Source: Paludibacteraceae bacterium (GTDB taxonomy: Bacteria > Bacteroidota > Bacteroidia > Bacteroidales > Paludibacteraceae). Taken from it: a stretch of DNA of 57,014 nucleotides. The DNA lies in the NCBI GenBank assembly GCA_017558065.1, contig JAFYWK010000049.1, positions 1 to 57,014 of the forward strand, in the 5' to 3' direction. The notes under the pieces were generated by a model, which was not told where the DNA came from, did not search any database, and saw nothing but the letters and a program-made list of their open reading frames with translations. Positions 35,196 to 42,350 of this stretch are shown one piece after another. The position numbers were made by a program, and so were the translations under genes. The stretch's first letter is position 1. Every line of letters starts with the position of its first letter.

Positions 35196-36492
35196 CCAGC
35201 AACTACTTGAATTACTCCGCTCAGAGGTGGTGCCTGCTATTGGTTGTACCGAACCAATAGCCGTGGCATTGTGTGTGGCACGCGCTAAAGAACTATTAGG
35301 CGCAGAGCCAGACGAGATAACCGTTTATCTGTCAAAGAATGTCTATAAGAACGCATTGGCTGTAGGTATTCCCAATACGGGTATGACGGGATTGCCTATT
35401 GCGATTGCGCTGGGCGCTACGGTCGGTAAGTCTGAGTATCTGTTGGAAGTGCTGCGCGATGCAACGCCAGAGGCAGTGGCATACGCCAAAGAATATATGC
35501 TGCGCGTGCCTGCGAATATCCGCATTGACTATGATGCGCCTAGTATCCTCTATATCCATGCCGAAGTGCGCAAAGGCGATAAAGTGGCACAAGCCACTAT
35601 CATGGATGAGCATACGAAGTTTGTGGAGAAAACCTCACCTAAATCCTCCCCTAAAGGGAAGGACTTCAATAACGCGCAAAACAACCTTCCTCTCAAGGAG
35701 GGGATGGGGGTAGGTTTAAACCTCCGTCGTGTGTATGACTTTGCCATGGAGGTGGATATCCATGATATTACCTTCTTGACAGATGGTGCAGAGATGAATA
35801 CCGCTGCTGCAGAAACTTCGTTTGCAGATCAATATGGCCATGGATTGGGACGATTGCTACGATCGAATACGCTGACTGCAACGCCCGAAATGGAAAAGCT
35901 CTTTGGCAATACATTATTCACCAAGATCATCAGTTACACCTGCGGTGCATGTGATGCGCGTATGTCGGGTGCGATGGTGCAAGTGATGAGCAACTCTGGC
36001 TCGGGTAATCAGGGTATTTCGTGTTCAATTCCAGTGTATTTGTATGCGAAGGAGAATAATTGCAACGAAGAGCGAACGCTTCGCGCGCTGGCGCTGAGTA
36101 ATCTCACCGTTATTTATATCAAGCAGTCGCTTGGAAGATTGTCGGCATTATGCGGCTGCGTGGTGGCAGCCACAGGTTCGGCAGCGGGTATCACTTACCT
36201 CATGGGCGGCAACTACGAGGAGATTACCTATGCGATTAAGAATATGATTGCCAACATATCGGGTATGATTTGCGATGGTGCCAAACCGGGCTGTGCGTTG
36301 AAGGTCACTAGCGGTGTGGCTACGGCAATTTTCAGTGCGTATTTGGCGATGCAACATTCGTATGCCGATTCTACTGAAGGTATCGTGGAGGACGATATTG
36401 ATCGCACTATCCGAAACCTCACGCGCATCGGGCATGACGGCATGAAGGTCACCGACGACCTCATTCTTGATATTATGATACACAAGCAATAG
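35188..36492 (+). CDS. L-cysteine desulfidase-like protein (CyuA/UPF0597)
   Basis: A 434-residue protein of the serine-dehydratase alpha-like UPF0597 family. The first segment SEVVPAIGCTEPIAVALC, the middle CGACDARMSGAMVQVMSNSGSGNQGI and the late GMICDGAKPGCALKV hold cysteines expected to carry an iron-sulfur cluster. The E. coli relative CyuA (YhaM) degrades cysteine to pyruvate, sulfide and ammonia. Residues about 149-177 (TSPKSSPKGKDFNNAQ, NLPLKEGMGVGL) come from two C/G-rich palindromic repeats at 35632-35717 inserted in frame; relatives lack this. Its role beside glycosyltransferases is unclear. Confidence 0.88.
   Translation: MNNQQLLELLRSEVVPAIGCTEPIAVALCVARAKELLGAEPDEITVYLSKNVYKNALAVGIPNTGMTGLPIAIALGATVGKSEYLLEVLRDATPEAVAYAKEYMLRVPANIRIDYDAPSILYIHAEVRKGDKVAQATIMDEHTKFVEKTSPKSSPKGKDFNNAQNNLPLKEGMGVGLNLRRVYDFAMEVDIHDITFLTDGAEMNTAAAETSFADQYGHGLGRLLRSNTLTATPEMEKLFGNTLFTKIISYTCGACDARMSGAMVQVMSNSGSGNQGISCSIPVYLYAKENNCNEERTLRALALSNLTVIYIKQSLGRLSALCGCVVAATGSAAGITYLMGGNYEEITYAIKNMIANISGMICDGAKPGCALKVTSGVATAIFSAYLAMQHSYADSTEGIVEDDIDRTIRNLTRIGHDGMKVTDDLILDIMIHKQ
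35632..35717 (+). repeat. Pair of palindromic repeats in cysteine desulfidase gene
   Basis: Copy A (35632-35665) contains TCCTCCCCTAAAGGGAAGGA. Copy B (35685-35717) read on the minus strand is AAACCTACCCCCATCCCC then CTCCTTGAGAGGAAGG, the inverse of the unit at 32255. The total insert keeps the frame. Confidence 0.85.
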
Positions 36493-36525
36493 TTTATAGT
36501 TGACAGTTAATAATTAATATCTCTG

Positions 36526-37527
36526 ATGAAAAAATTCAAACATATTCGCGCATATTACTCGGGGTGGATTCTGCCGCTGGTAGATTTCCTTATCCTATAC
36601 CCTGCTCTGCTCATTATGCGCCGCAAGACCACGAAGGGAATACAGTTGCAATACCAAGGCGATAAGAAACAGATTGAGCAGGATATCCGTCACGGTGCGT
36701 TCTTTATGACTAACCATCGTGATATTGTCATGGACGCTGCATGGCTCACTTTCCTGCTGCGTACCCGCTACTTTATTCATCCGTTTTTCGGTATTGGAAA
36801 TAATCTGTTTGGCAAATGGTGGATCGAGCATGTGGTGCGTTTCTTGCGCGCTTTTGTCGTGATTCGTAATGGAAGTTTCCACGATCAGCGCGAGAATGCC
36901 ATCACCCTATCGCAGTATATTCGACATTTACGTAAACGCCATAAATCCATATGGTTAGCGCAACGAGAGGGACGCGCCAAGGACGGCAATGATGTCACAC
37001 AACCGGGTGTGCTGAAGATGCTCACGATTGATGCGGAAGACTTCTTTGAGAGCGTGAAGGAACTGAATATCTGCCCTGTCAGCATATCGTATGAGTATGA
37101 CCCTTGCGATTATCTCAAAGCGCGCGAGATGCAACTCAAACGCGATAATCCAAAGTGGAGAAAATCGCGCAAGGACGACTTGGTGTCCATGTCGGTGGGC
37201 ATCAAAGGGCAAAAGGGGCGTATTGTCTATCGCCTCACGCCATCGATTAATCACGATATCGACCGCGCCTTGGTTGAGCATCCAGAGTTGCTTGAACTGA
37301 GCCGCAACGAGCAGATTCAGTTTGTATGCCAAATCATTGACCAGCATATCCATGCGGCGTATGAGATTTACCCTCGCGGCACGGAGTTTGACGAGTATAT
37401 TGATAGCCGCTTGCAACTTATCCATCTCTCCAATAAGGACACGGACTTCCTCCGCGACCGCCTGTATGAGATGTATAATTACCCTGTATTGAACTACGAG
37501 AAAGCGGTAAAAAAGTACGATTATTAA
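36526..37527 (+). CDS. Lysophospholipid acyltransferase-like protein
   Basis: A 333-residue membrane-associated acyltransferase. The PlsC-type catalytic motif is FMTNHRDIVMDAAW (H-x4-D), with IWLAQREGRAKDG as the substrate-binding block and YRLTPSINHD downstream. One hydrophobic segment near the N-terminus (WILPLVDFLILYPALLIM). Proteins of this type transfer acyl chains onto glycerolipids or other membrane acceptors. The length is longer than PlsC because of a C-terminal extension rich in charged helices (NKDTDFLRDRLYEMYNYPVLNYE). It is followed by a good terminator at 37644-37683 and is the last gene of the long plus-strand run. Confidence 0.88.
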   Translation: MKKFKHIRAYYSGWILPLVDFLILYPALLIMRRKTTKGIQLQYQGDKKQIEQDIRHGAFFMTNHRDIVMDAAWLTFLLRTRYFIHPFFGIGNNLFGKWWIEHVVRFLRAFVVIRNGSFHDQRENAITLSQYIRHLRKRHKSIWLAQREGRAKDGNDVTQPGVLKMLTIDAEDFFESVKELNICPVSISYEYDPCDYLKAREMQLKRDNPKWRKSRKDDLVSMSVGIKGQKGRIVYRLTPSINHDIDRALVEHPELLELSRNEQIQFVCQIIDQHIHAAYEIYPRGTEFDEYIDSRLQLIHLSNKDTDFLRDRLYEMYNYPVLNYEKAVKKYDY

Positions 37528-37643
37528 GATTACGGTTCTTTTTACCTTTCTTTTCTCTTCCTTGTAAAAGACCAAGGACGAACCAAAGAAGAACCAAGGA
37601 ACAACCTAAGAACTCCCAAACTGAAAAAGTGCGTTTTATTAAG

Positions 37644-37683
37644 ATTGCCATTTATGTTTTCGGACATGAATGGCGATTTTTTT
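37644..37683 (+). terminator. Intrinsic terminator after acyltransferase gene
   Basis: A 14-bp stem ATTGCCATTTATGT/ACATGAATGGCGAT with two wobble pairs, loop TTTCGG, then seven T residues. Confidence 0.88.
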
Positions 37684-37712
37684 GTGTATGTACTTGCAAG
37701 AATGAAAAAAAT

Positions 37713-37760
37713 GTAGTACTTCGAGGGCACCATATCCTCGAAGCTACAGAAAAAAAATGT
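37713..37760. other. Hairpin of unknown role upstream of RNA gene
   Basis: GTAG (37713-37716), a 2-nt bulge, CTTCGAGG (37719-37726), a 9-nt loop, CCTCGAAG (37736-37743) and CTAC (37744-37747). A second, overlapping fold pairs CTACA with TGTAG across an A-run. Between the terminator at 37683 and the promoter at 37788; no ORF. Confidence 0.6.
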
Positions 37761-37787
37761 AGCCTATGACAAAAAAAGTAAACTTTT

Positions 37788-37819
37788 CTTGCACATATAC
37801 ATTTTTTTCACTACCTTTG
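37788..37819 (+). promoter_or_regulatory. Promoter of structured RNA gene
   Basis: CTTG (37788-37791), 20 nt, TACCTTTG (37812-37819). Transcription would begin a few bases on, at the AGCGCG that pairs with the RNA 3' end. Confidence 0.82.
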
Positions 37820-37820
37820 C

Positions 37821-38166
37821 AGCGCGAAACCCTACGAAGGGATGTCTGCGCATCGGCGGAGGGTTTTGCAGACATATTAAAAAGGCGTTTATTGCGCTCT
37901 GTTCTGACCTATTGGAATGTCGCAAGTTTCAAAATCTTATCAGGACTTAGCAACGATAGATGCCCTACGGGATATGAAATGTCCCTCTTGTGCCTATTAT
38001 GGTACGTCTTTTGCGTATATACGTATGCGCATATGCGTACCTTAACTATGTAGCACGGAGAATATTTATATTCGGCGTGGGCTTCGCGTTGTCGGTTCTA
38101 TAAGATTGGGCAATGCGACAGCCTCAATAGGTGGAACTGGCAAAAGGCAAGTTCCGCGCTTTTTTT
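37821..38166 (+). ncRNA. Structured noncoding RNA, about 340 nt, family unassigned
   Basis: A transcription unit with a consensus promoter and a terminator but no credible ORF. The ends pair: AGCGCG at 37821-37826 with CGCGCT at 38155-38160. Inside, ATGTCTGC pairs with GCAGACAT (about 37842-37875) around a loop whose AGGGT can pair with ACCCT just 5' of it, a likely pseudoknot. Other helices: GGTACG/CGTACC around 38000-38040 and CACGGAGAATAT with ATTCGGCGTG around 38056-38082. It lacks RNase P conserved blocks and the tmRNA ends. I cannot rule out a Rfam family that I do not recognise. A module CCCTACGGG of the dispersed-repeat type is included near 37963. Confidence 0.65.
38133..38166 (+). 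terminator. Terminator of structured RNA gene
   Basis: GGAACT pairs with AGTTCC, with GC/GC continuing after one mismatch and a 5-nt loop; GCGC and a seven-T run follow. The GCGC also closes the 5'-3' helix of the RNA. Confidence 0.78.
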
Positions 38167-38212
38167 GTACCCCTATTAGACGATAAGACTAATTAAACAA
38201 ACTATAAACACA

Positions 38213-39019
38213 ATGAAGAAACTATTATTATTGCTGCTTTTAGTAGCAGCGCAAATGACTCTTGTTGCTCAGGAGATGCCTCAATGGGTATTGCAGAAAC
38301 CACGCCCAGCCAACGACACGTATCTGTATGTAGTAGAACGCGGTGTAGGTGCCACTGAGATGGAAGCACGCAATCGTGCTATGGGATTGGTATATCGCAG
38401 TACCATTGAGCGTTTGGCATTGGCGATTGATTTAGCCAGTATCAATGCTGCTATATCTAATGGAAGCAACTATGGCGAAACTTCCGAGGCAATGAATGTG
38501 CCCGTGAATAAAGTGTGCGAATATGTACAACGCGAGGGCAGTCAGTATGTAGTATATGTATTGTGCCAAGTAGCGCAATATGGTAATGTTCCTGCTGTAT
38601 TTACCCCATTCACGCAATGCAACCAGTTAGCCAAGAGTCAATACATTGCTCATTCGTTTGTGCCTGGCTTGGCGCAGATAAAGAAAGGTAGCGTGGGTAA
38701 AGGTACTGCGTTTATCGTGAGCGAAGTGGTGTTGGTCGGTGGCGTAGTAGCAGCTGAATGTCTGCAACGCTACTATGCACAACAGATAAGCATGACGCAC
38801 AATAGCACCTTAAAACAACGCTATGCACAGAATGCGAATATCTGTCAGATTAGTCGCAATGTGGGCATAGGTTGTGTGGCAGCGGTGTATGTATGGAATG
38901 TGATAGATGGTATGGTGGCGAAGGGCAAGACACAAATACCATTGGGTACAGCTGAGTTGCGTTTAACGCCATACGCTGATTATGAGAGCGGCGGTGTAGC
39001 AGCGGTGGTGAATTTTTAA
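38213..39019 (+). CDS. Exported protein, DUF5683-like membrane part
   Basis: A 268-residue protein that I cannot assign to a characterised function. Signal peptide MKKLLLLLLLVAAQMTLVAQ. The next 100 residues (MPQWVLQKPRPANDTYLYVVERGVGATEMEARNR) resemble the LPP20-like fold in which repeated amphipathic strands follow a W-V-x-x-P start. From about residue 143 the segment SFVPGLAQIKKGSVGKGTAF followed by two hydrophobic helices is like membrane-anchor domains of the DUF5683 kind. It comes just downstream of the structured RNA terminator and no promoter of its own is visible. The hairpin repeat at 39020 starts at its stop codon. Confidence 0.72.
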   Translation: MKKLLLLLLLVAAQMTLVAQEMPQWVLQKPRPANDTYLYVVERGVGATEMEARNRAMGLVYRSTIERLALAIDLASINAAISNGSNYGETSEAMNVPVNKVCEYVQREGSQYVVYVLCQVAQYGNVPAVFTPFTQCNQLAKSQYIAHSFVPGLAQIKKGSVGKGTAFIVSEVVLVGGVVAAECLQRYYAQQISMTHNSTLKQRYAQNANICQISRNVGIGCVAAVYVWNVIDGMVAKGKTQIPLGTAELRLTPYADYESGGVAAVVNF

Positions 39020-39065
39020 GAAAACAACTTAAACAACTTGCGCGCCAATCAACTCTCTGGCGCGC
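39020..39065 (+). repeat. Leader-hairpin element, copy A
   Basis: Directly after a stop codon: leader AAAACAACTTAAACAACTT, stem GCGCGCCA (39040-39047), 10-nt loop, stem TGGCGCGC (39058-39065). The leader is a diverged version of copies B and C. Confidence 0.8.
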
Positions 39066-39084
39066 TACAAGGAATATATTCAAG

Positions 39085-39417
39085 ATGATGAAACGATTAG
39101 GTATTTGTGCCATGTTGATGGCGTTAGTAATGATGGTAGGGTGTGATCCTGTGACCTACGATGTATTTGCTACTATTTGCGGAACGGTAGTGAACTGCGA
39201 TACGATGGAACCATTAGAGGGCGTATCGGTGATACTCAGTCCTTCGGGAAAGAGTAAAATTACAGGTACGGACGGATATTTTGAGTTTGCAGAGGTAGAG
39301 GCGATGCAATATACGCTGACCGTACAGAAAGCGGGCTATAGCACCAACCGCAAGTCGGTCAATGCTATCGCTGGAGAGACAACGGATGTAACTATTACGA
39401 TGGATGTGAAGAAATAA
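39085..39417 (+). CDS. Small lipoprotein with carboxypeptidase regulatory-like domain
   Basis: A 110-residue protein. Lipoprotein signal MMKRLGICAMLMALVMMVGC; M1 or M2 may start. The mature part is one CarboxypepD_reg-like beta-sandwich: ICGTVVNCDTMEPLEGVSVILSP, TGTDGYFEFAEVEAMQYTLTVQKAGY. This is the same domain that opens the lipoprotein encoded next, and the two may have arisen by duplication. Probably on the cell envelope; function unknown. It lies between copies A and B of the leader-hairpin element. Confidence 0.82.
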   Translation: MMKRLGICAMLMALVMMVGCDPVTYDVFATICGTVVNCDTMEPLEGVSVILSPSGKSKITGTDGYFEFAEVEAMQYTLTVQKAGYSTNRKSVNAIAGETTDVTITMDVKK

Positions 39418-39460
39418 AGACAACACAAACAACATTTGCGCGAACCAACATTGTTCGCGC
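39416..39460 (+). repeat. Leader-hairpin element, copy B
   Basis: Leader GACAACACAAACAACATTT, stem GCGCGAAC (39438-39445), loop CAACATT, stem GTTCGCGC (39453-39460). It begins in the stop codon of the small lipoprotein gene. Confidence 0.85.
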
Positions 39461-39491
39461 TCAAAGTGAATAATAATTATAATACAAAGAT

Positions 39492-40778
39492 ATGAAAAAG
39501 ATTATTTATCTCTTTAACATAGTCCTTATATGTGGACTATATTCGTGTGAGAAATTACCAGGCAGTATTTATGGCGTGGTAGTAGAAAGTAGCAACACAG
39601 AACCATTAGCGGGGCTCGGAGTTGAACTATATCGTATTGGCGAGGAGCATAATTCATTATTGTTAAAAACAGTAACATTTGATGATGGTCACTTTGAGTT
39701 TACTGACCTAGAACCTGAAGAATATCTTATCAAGGTCATAGCAGAAGGCTATGATGAAGCATCAACTCAATATTATGTAATTGTTGAAGAAGGACGGCAA
39801 GCCAGAGTTGATATGCAAGTGATACTCAAATATACATACATGACAGTTGTCACAAACACTCCTCAAGTCAATGATAAAGATAGAGTTGTACAATTGTCTA
39901 TGACAGTAACCTGGTGGAGCGACGGCTGGGGAAACAAAAATGAATCCCCCCTTGAAAGAGGATTTCGATATGCTGCTCATAATCAGCCAATCTCTATGGG
40001 TACAGTTGTAAAATTACCTTCAAAATCATCTTCAATAGAATTACAAAATTTAGACGGTGGCACATATTATGTAGTTGCGTATGCCATCAATGAACACGGT
40101 ATTGCTTTTGGTGAAATGAAACAGTTTACTCTATCCGATAATCCTATAATAACAACGCTTGAACCATCAAATATTAGTTATACAACTGCATCCTATTCTG
40201 CAAGAATTGATTATTTAGGTTCTGCTCAAATAACAGAAAGAGGTTTCGTCTATTCTTCTACATTTCAAAATCCGACAATAGATGATTCTCCTTCTTTCAC
40301 TACGCGAAAAATAGTTTCTGGCACATCTACTGAATTTTCTGTCAATGTGAGCGACTTGATTAAAAACAACATATATTATGTTCGGGCTTATTTAACAACT
40401 ACCAAAGGCAGATATTATGGAGAAACAAAAAGTTTTAAAGCAACTCCATTTCAATTGCCAACATTTACATTTGGAGGTTCTTTATATTATGTCTCTCCTG
40501 ACCAAGGAGAAGCGACATGGAATGATGCTAAGAGCATATGTTCTAACTTAGTTTATGCAGATTATGCTGATTGGTATCTTCCTGACAAAGGAGAGTTAAA
40601 TGTAATGTACGAACAGAAATCATCCATAGGTGGCTTTTCCAGTACCTACTATTGGAGTAGTACGGAGAACAGTAGCGGCTACGCTTGGCGCCAGTATTTC
40701 GGCAATGGTGGTCAGTACGAAAATTACTACAATAAGAGCAGTACCTACCGTGTGCGTTGTGTCAGGAGAGAAAATTAA
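39492..40778 (+). CDS. Lipoprotein with C-terminal DUF1566/C-lectin-like domain, candidate DGR target
   Basis: A 428-residue protein. Lipoprotein signal ending LICGLYSC. Residues 25-110 are a CarboxypepD_reg-like domain (IYGVVVESSNTEPLAGLGV), then two fibronectin-type stretches (TTLEPSNISYTTASYSARID, ITERGFVYSS), then from about residue 325 a DUF1566-type domain (WNDAKSIC, ADWYLPDKGELNVMY, TYYWSSTEN, YRVRCVR). The last 45 codons switch sharply from AT-rich to codons of NNC type with many S/G/Y residues, flanked by constant WSSTE and RVRCVR. This is the appearance of a DGR variable region. No reverse transcriptase lies in the window. Without one it could be an ordinary DUF1566 adhesin. Confidence 0.82.
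   Translation: MKKIIYLFNIVLICGLYSCEKLPGSIYGVVVESSNTEPLAGLGVELYRIGEEHNSLLLKTVTFDDGHFEFTDLEPEEYLIKVIAEGYDEASTQYYVIVEEGRQARVDMQVILKYTYMTVVTNTPQVNDKDRVVQLSMTVTWWSDGWGNKNESPLERGFRYAAHNQPISMGTVVKLPSKSSSIELQNLDGGTYYVVAYAINEHGIAFGEMKQFTLSDNPIITTLEPSNISYTTASYSARIDYLGSAQITERGFVYSSTFQNPTIDDSPSFTTRKIVSGTSTEFSVNVSDLIKNNIYYVRAYLTTTKGRYYGETKSFKATPFQLPTFTFGGSLYYVSPDQGEATWNDAKSICSNLVYADYADWYLPDKGELNVMYEQKSSIGGFSSTYYWSSTENSSGYAWRQYFGNGGQYENYYNKSSTYRVRCVRREN
40641..40766 (+). other. Putative DGR variable region
   Basis: Codons between the constant WSSTEN and RVRCVR include AGC, GGC, TAC, CGC, TTC, GGC, TAC, TAC, AGC, ACC and TAC, nearly all ending in C, with the remaining AAT, AAG and AAC at interspersed sites. 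That is the outcome expected from mutation of adenines in AAC codons of a template repeat. The upstream 200 bases use TAT, GAT and TTT-type codons instead. No template repeat is in the window. Confidence 0.5.
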
Positions 40779-40792
40779 CTATTTAACTATTA

Positions 40793-40844
40793 CCGCCGTA
40801 GGCGGTCGATTGTTAAGGAAGTGGGTGAAACGCCCACTTCCTTA
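40793..40844. repeat. Tandem inverted repeats downstream of putative variable region
   Basis: CCGCC-GTA-GGCGG at 40793-40805, then a 12-bp stem TAAGGAAGTGGG/CCCACTTCCTTA at 40814-40844 with a 7-nt loop containing GAAA. Neither is followed by a T-run on its 3' side on either strand, so it is not a normal intrinsic terminator. DGR targets often carry such a hairpin after the variable region. Confidence 0.7.
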
Positions 40845-41024
40845 TAAAAAATAGCCTACATTTTGCGATTTGCGAGCAAACCTGATTTTCGCATACTTTA
40901 GTGGCGAAATTAAACAAAAAATCATCAATTCCGCTATCTGTTTACCGAAACAGCAAGCGAAATTAAACGAAAAAGTGTCAATTTTGTCACTTGTTTCTTG
41001 CGTAATTGAAAGCAAAGTATATTT

Positions 41025-41861
41025 GTGAAAATTTATTTTCTGCATATAGTATCACTTGTCTGTGGATTATTGCCGACCAATAGCCCTATTGCCGCACAAG
41101 TCCTGCTGCCACAGTATTCCGTGTGGGAAGGATTTGCGTTTGAAAATAAACAAACAGTAGAATCCCGCGAAGCGGAAGAACGCTTTGCGCGATTCTTATT
41201 GCACATAGCCCAGCAAACTTCCGCCCAACAAATAGAGCAGATTGGTGAGTTGCTAACCAAAGCAGAGCAAAATGATGCTACTGCGCGCTTTCTCACATTG
41301 GCAGAGAAATACCTCTATGACCCCAACTCGCCCTATCGCAACGATGAACGGTATTTGCTATTCTTGCAATATGCAGCCACGCATCAATTTGCGGATTACA
41401 CCACCAATCCGCGCTACCAAAAGCATTACACGATGGTGCAGAAAAATCGTGTAGGCATGCCTGCTGCGGATTTCCCTTTCACAACCCAAGCAGGCGAGGA
41501 AGGGCATTTATATGGCGTACAAAGCCCATATATTCTACTCTTTTTCCACGATCCAAATTGCGAGGAGTGTCAGTGGGTAAAACAACAACTAGAGAGCCAA
41601 CACGCTCATTTTGCGCAGAAAGGGGTGCAAGTGGTGGCGGTGTATATTGACGATGAGATAGAAGCGTGGAAAAGCGCATCCTATCCCTCTGCATGGCTCA
41701 GCGTATATGCGCCAGAGATAGACCAGCAAGACCTATACGACATAAAAGCATTGCCCACATTATACCTTTTGGACACGCAAAAATGCGTACTACTAAAAGA
41801 TGTGCGATTAGAGGATGTCATAAACCATAGAAGAACGTCCGTGGAAAGTCCGTGGGAGTAA
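41025..41861 (+). CDS. Thioredoxin-like exported protein (DUF5106 type)
   Basis: A 278-residue protein. Start GTG at 41025; the first 26 residues (KIYFLHIVSLVCGLLPTNSPIAAQ) are a signal peptide. The middle (FARFLLHIAQQTSAQQIEQIGELL, YLYDPNSPYRNDERY) fits the DUF5106 helical domain that precedes thioredoxin folds in Bacteroidales. The thioredoxin part has HDPNCEECQWVKQQL with the redox CxxC as CEEC and ALPTLYLLD with the cis-proline. The likely role is periplasmic thiol-disulfide exchange. Nearby secreted cysteine-containing lipoproteins are possible clients. No promoter with correct spacing is seen upstream. Confidence 0.83.
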   Translation: MKIYFLHIVSLVCGLLPTNSPIAAQVLLPQYSVWEGFAFENKQTVESREAEERFARFLLHIAQQTSAQQIEQIGELLTKAEQNDATARFLTLAEKYLYDPNSPYRNDERYLLFLQYAATHQFADYTTNPRYQKHYTMVQKNRVGMPAADFPFTTQAGEEGHLYGVQSPYILLFFHDPNCEECQWVKQQLESQHAHFAQKGVQVVAVYIDDEIEAWKSASYPSAWLSVYAPEIDQQDLYDIKALPTLYLLDTQKCVLLKDVRLEDVINHRRTSVESPWE

Positions 41862-41961
41862 GGTGATAAGAATATTATGCAATAAAGCAAATTCGCATAA
41901 TCGAAAGAAAAAGAATCGGTTATGCGGATTGTTGCTTTGTTAATAACAATCAATATGTATG

Positions 41962-42033
41962 TTAGAAGATTTAGAAAATTTAGAATCTTTAGAATTTCTA
42001 AGTTTCCTAAATTTTCTAAAGATTCTAATTCTA
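41962..42033. repeat. Inverted 9-nt repeat, TTAGAANNT type
   Basis: Four direct units (TTAGAAGAT, TTAGAAAAT, TTAGAATCT, TTAGAATTT) are followed by four units in inverse orientation (CTAAGTTTC, CTAAATTTT, CTAAAGATT, CTAATTCTA), making a long A/T-rich foldback. Confidence 0.8.
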
Positions 42034-42035
42034 TA

Positions 42036-42082
42036 ATAAAGACAACATAGACAACATTTCGCTCACCCAACATTGGTGAGTG
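42036..42082 (+). repeat. Leader-hairpin element, copy C
   Basis: Leader GACAACATAGACAACATTT, stem CGCTCACC (42060-42067), loop CAACATT, stem GGTGAGTG (42075-42082, one G-U pair). Leader and loop match copy B; the stem sequence is entirely different but still pairs. Confidence 0.85.
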
Positions 42083-42264
42083 ACAGAGAAGAAATAGATT
42101 ATTGGCGGTTAAGTCAGGAAACTATTATTACAGAGATGTGCTACGGATGTGCCTACGATGTGCCAGTATCAACCCGTCAAGAAAAAATCGTTCGACCAAA
42201 GGAAGATAAGAAGCCGTCATGAACCCGTAATTGCTCGCATGCGTGTGAGGAATTACACAAAAGA

Positions 42265-42296
42265 TTTGCATATGTGCAATATTTTTAGTACCTTTG
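42265..42296 (+). promoter_or_regulatory. Promoter of prfB
   Basis: TTTG (42265-42268), 20 nt, TACCTTTG (42289-42296), perfect. The surrounding AAAAGATTTGCATATGTG is shared with the recQ promoter. Confidence 0.88.
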
Positions 42297-42308
42297 CAGC
42301 CACTTTTA

Positions 42309-42350
42309 GGAAAACGGAAAAGTGAAAACGGAAAGGTGAAAACTGAAAAC
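42309..42350 (+). repeat. Heptamer repeat in prfB leader
   Basis: Six 7-nt units: GGAAAAC, GGAAAAG, TGAAAAC, GGAAAGG, TGAAAAC, TGAAAAC, ending 2 bases before the ATG. Confidence 0.8.

Noticed and set aside
37766-38053. Open frame of 95 codons beginning MTKKVNF
   Set aside because: It runs over a perfect promoter and into the structured RNA. Its composition is unlike its neighbours and it has no recognisable domain, so I treat it as chance.
37821-38166. RNase P RNA or tmRNA
   Set aside because: Size would suit, but the conserved GAGGAAAGTCC and ACAGAAA blocks of RNase P and the tRNA-like ends of tmRNA are missing.
40815-40844. Intrinsic terminator
   Set aside because: The 12-bp stem is strong but no T-run follows on its 3' side in either direction, so I list it as an inverted repeat.
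41018-41025. TATATTTG as a -7 element for the thioredoxin-like gene
   Set aside because: No TTTG or CTTG lies 19-21 nt upstream, and the GTG start would precede the transcript start.
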